Source of the DNA: Anaerolineales bacterium UBA5797
GTDB taxonomy: Bacteria; Chloroflexota; Anaerolineae; Anaerolineales; Villigracilaceae
Assembly (NCBI GenBank): GCA_002418205.1
Contig: DIDP01000067.1
Coordinates: 1 to 25,763, forward strand
Length of the DNA: 25,763 nucleotides
Direction of reading: 5' to 3'
Made by a program: the position numbers and the translations under genes. Of this stretch, positions 21,437 through 25,763 are shown one piece after another. The notes under the pieces were generated by a model that made no database searches, was not told the DNA's origin, and worked only from the letters and a program-made list of their open reading frames with translations. The first letter of the stretch is position 1, and each line of letters starts with the position of its first letter.

Positions 21437-22507
21437 TCAATGCAACGGATGCCAGCGCAAAGACAATACCATCGCCAGGATGATCAACGCCGCGGCAAAT
21501 GCGGTAAAGAAGACGCTGATCTCGATGGTCTCGCGGGTGACGATCACGTAGGTGGGCAGGTTCTGGAACACTTCTTCGAGTTCGTTGGCGCTTGTCGCAA
21601 GATAATAGGTCCCACCGGTCATGTCTGCGATCTGCTTCAGGGTCACATCGTCGATCTCGCGGCGGAATCCCTGTCCGCCACCCGGTTCCGGTGAAAACCC
21701 GAAGCCAAACCCTGGGAAGCCGCCAAACTCCTCGAAGCGGTCGCCGCAATTCATCGGTGACGTGTTGTTCGCCGTCCCATACCCGATCGTATAGATACGG
21801 ATCCCGCGCTGCACCGCCTGTTGCGCGGCGGTCAATGGATAGGGACCCGCGTTGCTTGCGCCATCCGTGAGCAGGACAATGATATGGGGCGAAACCTCCT
21901 GATCGGGGCTGGGCAGGCTCCCGGTCCCGGGAGAGGCGGAGATGTCGCTTGGCGCGATCCGGTCATCGATCTCTGCAAGCGCGTCGATCGAACGGAGGAT
22001 GGCGCTGCCGATCGCGGTCCGGCGCGCGGTGGTCAGGTTTTCGATGGCGTCCACCAGGGCATTCACATCGGTTGTCGGAGGCTGGATCAATTCGGCAAAA
22101 CCGGCAAAGGCAACGACGCCGATCTGCCTGCCCGATTTATGATTCTCGACGAAGAATTGCGCGGCGTCCTTGGCGGCTTCGAGACGGTTGGGGGAAATGT
22201 CGGTGGAGCACATGCTCCTTGAGACGTCGATCGCCAGGATGATGGTGGCTTTATTGGATGGGACCGAGACCGTTGCCGAGGGTCTTCCGAGGGCAATCAC
22301 CAGACTTGCAAGCGCCAGCATGAACAAACCGAACGGCAGGTGTCTGCGCCACCAGGATTGATTCCCGGACATCGCCTCGCGCACCAGGGACAGGCTCGAA
22401 TAACGGACGGTAAAGCCCTTCCGCCGCCGCAACAGGATGATGTAAACCGCGATCGCAAACGGAACGATCAATAATAAGATCAGAAAACCGGGCCAGAGCA
22501 AACTCAT
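21437..22507 (-). CDS. VWA-domain membrane protein, BatA-like (second copy)
   Basis: A 356-residue protein with two N-terminal membrane helices (FLILLLIVPFAIAVYIILL and LFMLALASLVIALG), a von Willebrand factor A domain with the MIDAS motif DVSRSMCS (D94, S96, S98) and HIIVLLTDGASNAG, and a C-terminal helix (VFFTAFAAALIILAMVLSL). An insertion rich in glycine and phenylalanine (FGGFPGFGFGF) sits late in the domain. It belongs to the BatA/aerotolerance group that works with MoxR ATPases. It is a paralogue of the next gene upstream, with 10 nt between them. Confidence 0.87.
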   Translation of the reverse strand: MSLLWPGFLILLLIVPFAIAVYIILLRRRKGFTVRYSSLSLVREAMSGNQSWWRRHLPFGLFMLALASLVIALGRPSATVSVPSNKATIILAIDVSRSMCSTDISPNRLEAAKDAAQFFVENHKSGRQIGVVAFAGFAELIQPPTTDVNALVDAIENLTTARRTAIGSAILRSIDALAEIDDRIAPSDISASPGTGSLPSPDQEVSPHIIVLLTDGASNAGPYPLTAAQQAVQRGIRIYTIGYGTANNTSPMNCGDRFEEFGGFPGFGFGFSPEPGGGQGFRREIDDVTLKQIADMTGGTYYLATSANELEEVFQNLPTYVIVTRETIEISVFFTAFAAALIILAMVLSLRWHPLH

Positions 22508-22517
22508 TTATCCATCC

Positions 22518-23519
22518 TCATGGCACATGTCCGAACCACAACAGGGAGAGTACGCCGCCGATCAAAAATACGAGGATGCCGACCCCCGCGAAGATGGATG
22601 TCAATTCCAGTTCCTCCGGCTTGATCGAAAGTTTGGGTTCGAGATCCTTGTAGATCCTTTGCAACTGCTCCTCATCCCCGGCATAGTAATATTGCCCGCC
22701 CGTGATCCCCGCGATGTATTGCAGCATCGCTGCATCCAGCATTGAATGGATGTTCATGCCTTCTACTTTGACTATTGTCCCCTCCGGCGTGCCGACGCCA
22801 ACCGTGTAGACTCGGACACCCAGGTCCACTGCCAGGTCTGCCACAAGCGCCGGGTCGGGGCTTTCGTTGTTCTCGCCATCACTGAACAGGACGATCACCG
22901 CAGACGGATACCAACCCTGCGGCGAAGGCGGCAGTTCCTCCGCTGAAGATAGACTGCTCGTGTTGATGAGAGGCGGATCGCCCGCATCCACGGCGATCGT
23001 GTTGAGCGCGACCAGCATCCCATTCCCCACGGAGGTGCCGCGCCGCGGCACCAGGCGGTCGATCGTCGCCAGGGTCACCTCGCGGTTCGCATCCGGCGCC
23101 TGGACCGTGAGACCTCCATCGCTGAACGCCACGACACCGATCACGACGCCGGGTGGCTGTCTCTCCACAAACTCACGCGCCGCGGCTTTTGCCGCTTCGA
23201 TGCGCGTCGGCTGCGCGTCATCCGCAGACATGCTGCCCGATACATCGAACGTCAGAATGACCGTCCCTTCGAGCTTGGGCAGGGAAACGGTCGCCTGCGG
23301 ACGCGCAAGCGAAAAGAGCAGGATCGTGATCCCGGACAAAAAAATGATCGCCGGGATGTGCGGGCGCAGGCGAAAACCGTCCGCCCCACCCCGCCCGCGT
23401 AACAGGGCTCCATATTGCGCGGCAAACTCTCGCCGTCGCTGTTGCACGCGGACATAATAAACAACCAACAGCGGGACAAGCACCAACAAAACGAGCAATG
23501 AAGACCAGATGAATGACAT
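22518..23519 (-). CDS. VWA-domain membrane protein, BatA-like (first copy)
   Basis: A 333-residue protein with an N-terminal helix (LLVLLVLVPLLVVYYV), a second helix (IPAIIFLSGITILLFSLA), a VWA domain with intact MIDAS DVSGSMS (D92, S94, S96) and VIVLFSDGENNESPD, and a C-terminal membrane helix (VGILVFLIGGVLSLLWF). The VWA domain faces the outside of the membrane between helices. These proteins bind metal-dependent ligands and are thought to be assembled or remodelled by the MoxR ATPase encoded upstream. The start is 5 nt behind the DUF58 stop. Confidence 0.9.
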   Translation of the reverse strand: MSFIWSSLLVLLVLVPLLVVYYVRVQQRRREFAAQYGALLRGRGGADGFRLRPHIPAIIFLSGITILLFSLARPQATVSLPKLEGTVILTFDVSGSMSADDAQPTRIEAAKAAAREFVERQPPGVVIGVVAFSDGGLTVQAPDANREVTLATIDRLVPRRGTSVGNGMLVALNTIAVDAGDPPLINTSSLSSAEELPPSPQGWYPSAVIVLFSDGENNESPDPALVADLAVDLGVRVYTVGVGTPEGTIVKVEGMNIHSMLDAAMLQYIAGITGGQYYYAGDEEQLQRIYKDLEPKLSIKPEELELTSIFAGVGILVFLIGGVLSLLWFGHVP

Positions 23520-23524
23520 AAGAT

Positions 23525-24436
23525 CTACGCCACCCTCCGTTGTTGCTGGCGATGCTTCGCAAACCGCACGATCGCCTTCACCAAATCCTCATTCGTGGAT
23601 AATGTCATCACGTCCACACCTGCGCGCTTGAAGGCGATGTTCAACCCAGCCTCGCGACGCTGTGCCGCATCATAGAACCGCCTTCGAAACTTTTGGTCAT
23701 GCGTATCCACGAACAACTGCTCGCCGGTCTCGGCATCCTCCATCATCACCATGCCAAGGTCGGGCAGTTCCACTTCGCGCGGGTCCCACAAACGGATGGC
23801 AAGCACCTCATGCCGCTGGCTCAACAAACTCAAAGGTTTCTCCCAGCCCGGCTCGCTGATGAAATCCGAAATAACGAACACCAGCGAACGCCGTTTGATC
23901 GAATTCAACGCGCCTTCCAAAAAGGATTTGAGATTCGTGCGCGGGACGCGTGACAGACGCGGCTGTTTGAGCATATCGTGGACGAGGCGCAGCACCTGCA
24001 AGCGCCCGCCTCGTGTCGGGACCGTATGCTGGATCCTGCTCCCAAACATCATCGCCCCGACGCGGTTGCCGTGCCGCGTCAACAAACGCGCCAGCACGGT
24101 CACAAAATCGATCAGCATCGTGCGCTTCTCGTTGAACGATTCCACGGTCCCAAAATCCACCGAGGGACTCATATCGAGCAGGAACCAGGCGGTCAGCTCG
24201 CGGTCCTCCACGTACTGACGCACATACGGCGTATTCATGCGCGCGGTGACGTTCCAGTCGATATAGCGAATGTCGTCCTCGGGCTGGTATTCGCGCAGGT
24301 CGGCGAAGTCCACGCCAAAGCCATAGAACAACGTGCGGTAGTCGCCCTGAAACAAGCCATCCAGCCTGCGGATAACCTTCCAATCCAGCCGGAGGAGGAT
24401 TCGCTCAGGCGTTGCTGTGGATGTTGGAGTGTTCAT
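23525..24436 (-). CDS. DUF58 protein (MoxR-associated, VWA-like)
   Basis: The start at ATG 24436 (MNTPTSTATPERILLRLDWK) overlaps the end of the MoxR gene by 32 nt; a start 11 codons earlier is possible. The 303-residue product has the DUF58 signature DFADLREYQPEDDIRYIDWN followed by a VWA-like fold (AWFLLDMSPSVDFG, LVFVISDFI). DUF58 proteins are constant partners of MoxR ATPases and BatA-type proteins, which is the order here. The molecular role is not known in detail. No membrane helix is seen. Confidence 0.9.
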   Translation of the reverse strand: MNTPTSTATPERILLRLDWKVIRRLDGLFQGDYRTLFYGFGVDFADLREYQPEDDIRYIDWNVTARMNTPYVRQYVEDRELTAWFLLDMSPSVDFGTVESFNEKRTMLIDFVTVLARLLTRHGNRVGAMMFGSRIQHTVPTRGGRLQVLRLVHDMLKQPRLSRVPRTNLKSFLEGALNSIKRRSLVFVISDFISEPGWEKPLSLLSQRHEVLAIRLWDPREVELPDLGMVMMEDAETGEQLFVDTHDQKFRRRFYDAAQRREAGLNIAFKRAGVDVMTLSTNEDLVKAIVRFAKHRQQQRRVA

Positions 24437-25415
24437 GCAAGGGCACCACCGGGATCGGAATGCGCTCAAGGATCTGGTTCAGAATATCATCACCGGTCAC
24501 GTTATCCGAAAGCGCTTCATACGAAAGCACGATGCGATGACGCATCACATCGAGCGCCATATCCAGCACATCCTGCGGCAGGGCATAATTGCGACCGCGC
24601 ACGAACGCCAGCGCGCGCCCGGTCAGAATCAAATTGATCGAAGCGCGCGGACTGGCGCCAAACATGATATAGCGTCCCAGTTCCGGCAACCCGACCTCCT
24701 TCGGATCGCGCGTGGCGGTCACCATGCGGACCGCGTACTCCATCAACGCCGGGTCCACATAAACCTTATCGGCATCCTTTTGCAGTTTGAGCAACTGCTC
24801 GATGTTCAGCACCTTCTGGACAGCCTGCAACGCGCCCGTCATCCGCTCGACGATCACAAACTCCTCCGTCGAAGACGGATACCCGATCAGAACCTTCATC
24901 ATGAAGCGGTCCACCTGTGCTTCGGGCAGGGCATACGTACCTTCCGTTTCGATGGGGTTCTGCGTTGCCAGCACCAAAAACGGATCCGGCACCTTGTGCG
25001 TCTCGCGCCCGATGGTCACCTGTCGTTCCTGCATCACCTCGAGCAGGGCGCTTTGCACCTTCGCCGGGGCGCGGTTGATCTCGTCAGCCAGCAACAGGTT
25101 CGTGAAAACAGGACCCAGCGAGGTATCGAATTTGCCGGTCTTCTGGTTGTAGATGCGTGTCCCGATCAGATCAGCGGGAACAAGATCGGGCGTGAACTGG
25201 ATGCGTTTGAATTCCCCGCCAACCGACTCTGCCAGCGTCTTGATCGCCATCGTCTTCGCCAGTCCCGGTACGCCTTCCACAAGGATGTGTCCGCGCGCCA
25301 GCAGGGCAACGATCATCCGCTCGAGCAAATGATCCTGACCGACGATCACCTTCTTGACCTCATACAGGACCTGTTCCATCGGTGTGCGGTTCTCGGATTT
25401 TTTATTTAGAGTCAT
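24405..25415 (-). CDS. MoxR-family AAA+ ATPase
   Basis: The start at ATG 25415 follows GGAG in AAGGAGAGATGGCAG; the longer frame from 25451 has no such site. The 336-residue product has Walker A GVPGLAKT at 48-55, Walker B LLLADEINRAP at 107-117, TQNPIETEGTYALPEAQVDR with sensor 1, and the C-terminal lid GASPRASI. MoxR proteins are chaperone-like ATPases that activate partner proteins carrying VWA domains. Here it leads a MoxR-DUF58-VWA-VWA operon, probably for envelope or stress functions. Confidence 0.93.
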   Translation of the reverse strand: MTLNKKSENRTPMEQVLYEVKKVIVGQDHLLERMIVALLARGHILVEGVPGLAKTMAIKTLAESVGGEFKRIQFTPDLVPADLIGTRIYNQKTGKFDTSLGPVFTNLLLADEINRAPAKVQSALLEVMQERQVTIGRETHKVPDPFLVLATQNPIETEGTYALPEAQVDRFMMKVLIGYPSSTEEFVIVERMTGALQAVQKVLNIEQLLKLQKDADKVYVDPALMEYAVRMVTATRDPKEVGLPELGRYIMFGASPRASINLILTGRALAFVRGRNYALPQDVLDMALDVMRHRIVLSYEALSDNVTGDDILNQILERIPIPVVPLHEHSNIHSNA

Positions 25416-25451
25416 CTGCCATCTCTCCTTCGGTCTGGGAATTCGGAACAA

Positions 25452-25763
25452 TCAATAAGGCGGCGAGCCTGCCCCGCCGGATACGGCAACATCGATCGGC
25501 ACGGCAAAACCAATGCCGATGAAGAAGTTCTCGTCCGTCGGGTTGACCAGCCCCGTCACTATGCCGATCACGTGTCCGCTGCGGTTCAACAACGGACCGC
25601 CCGAATTGCCGGGGTTCGCCGCGGCATCGAACTGGATCAACCCTTCGATGGCGGACTCCCTGCCCGCCGGGCGGAAGGCACGGTTGAAACCGGAGATCAC
25701 CCCCGAACTCATCGAACTGTAAAAACCAAACGGATTGCCGACAACGTACACTTCATCCCCCAC
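25452..25763 (-). CDS. S1C serine protease (HtrA/DegP-like), C-terminal part
   Basis: The frame is open at the right edge; the GTG at the edge is not necessarily a start. Visible are GDEVYVVGNPFG, the catalytic serine motif AANPGNSGGPLLN and GIGFAVPID, all typical of trypsin-fold HtrA proteases. His and Asp of the triad would lie outside the window. The protein stops 15 residues after the protease fold (AVSGGAGSPPY), so it lacks the PDZ domain normally found in HtrA/DegP. It is 36 nt ahead of the MoxR gene. Confidence 0.9.
   Translation of the reverse strand: MGDEVYVVGNPFGFYSSMSSGVISGFNRAFRPAGRESAIEGLIQFDAAANPGNSGGPLLNRSGHVIGIVTGLVNPTDENFFIGIGFAVPIDVAVSGGAGSPPY

Overview
The window looks like chromosomal DNA of a bacterium, most plausibly from the phylum Chloroflexota (Anaerolineae-like). 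That assignment is an impression from gene content, codon style and the plasmid-type genes, not from a marker gene. It has three parts.

Region 1 (1-10455, all minus strand) is a defence island. Reading in the direction of transcription it holds hsdR (10455-7918), a palindromic REP/MITE-like repeat (7752-7864), a fused hsdM-hsdS gene (7724-5211), a small unknown gene (5176-4871), a mini-ORF that repeats the HsdS C-terminal helix (4825-4646), a HEPN-domain protein (4641-3619), a second HsdS-tail mini-ORF (3622-3476), a two-helix membrane protein (3479-2574), an Mrr-type endonuclease with HARE-HTH and RAMA-like ends (2543-1533), and an McrB-like AAA+ protein running off the left edge. Several junctions are translationally coupled (ATGA overlaps). 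The accessory genes sit between direct repeats of the hsdS 3' end, which looks like stepwise insertion of cargo behind a type I restriction system.

Region 2 (about 10456-16100, plus strand) looks like plasmid- or ICE-derived DNA. It carries three small genes with zinc-finger-like cysteines, a short hydrophobic peptide, a RadC-type JAMM protein, an ArdC-type antirestriction protein and a RepA-like replicative helicase ATPase. It is rich in non-coding structure: five perfect copies of the palindrome TTACGACGTCGTAA, several hairpins placed just before ribosome binding sites, a candidate structured RNA, iteron-like repeats, a promoter with an SOS-type box (GAAC-N4-GTTC) in its spacer, and a folded leader with pseudoknot potential before the helicase gene. 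I see no integrase, and the ends are not defined; a tRNA-Met(CAT) gene marks the right side.

Region 3 (16101-25763) is ordinary core DNA: the tRNA, a receiver/degenerate-GGDEF protein on the plus strand, then a minus-strand run made of an S1C serine protease, a MoxR ATPase, a DUF58 protein, two BatA-like VWA proteins, a DUF3179 protein, a branched-chain aminotransferase, a flavin amine oxidase and the AzlC/AzlD amino-acid exporter. The DUF3179 gene is interrupted by one in-frame UGA at the first cysteine of a CxxC motif, followed by a hairpin with a GGUCU apical loop at SECIS distance. I read it as a selenoprotein and not as two ORFs or a pseudogene.

The most interesting items are the UGA-containing DUF3179 gene, the repeated palindrome, the HsdS-tail mini-ORFs that separate HEPN and membrane cargo genes, and the regulatory leader of the Rep gene.
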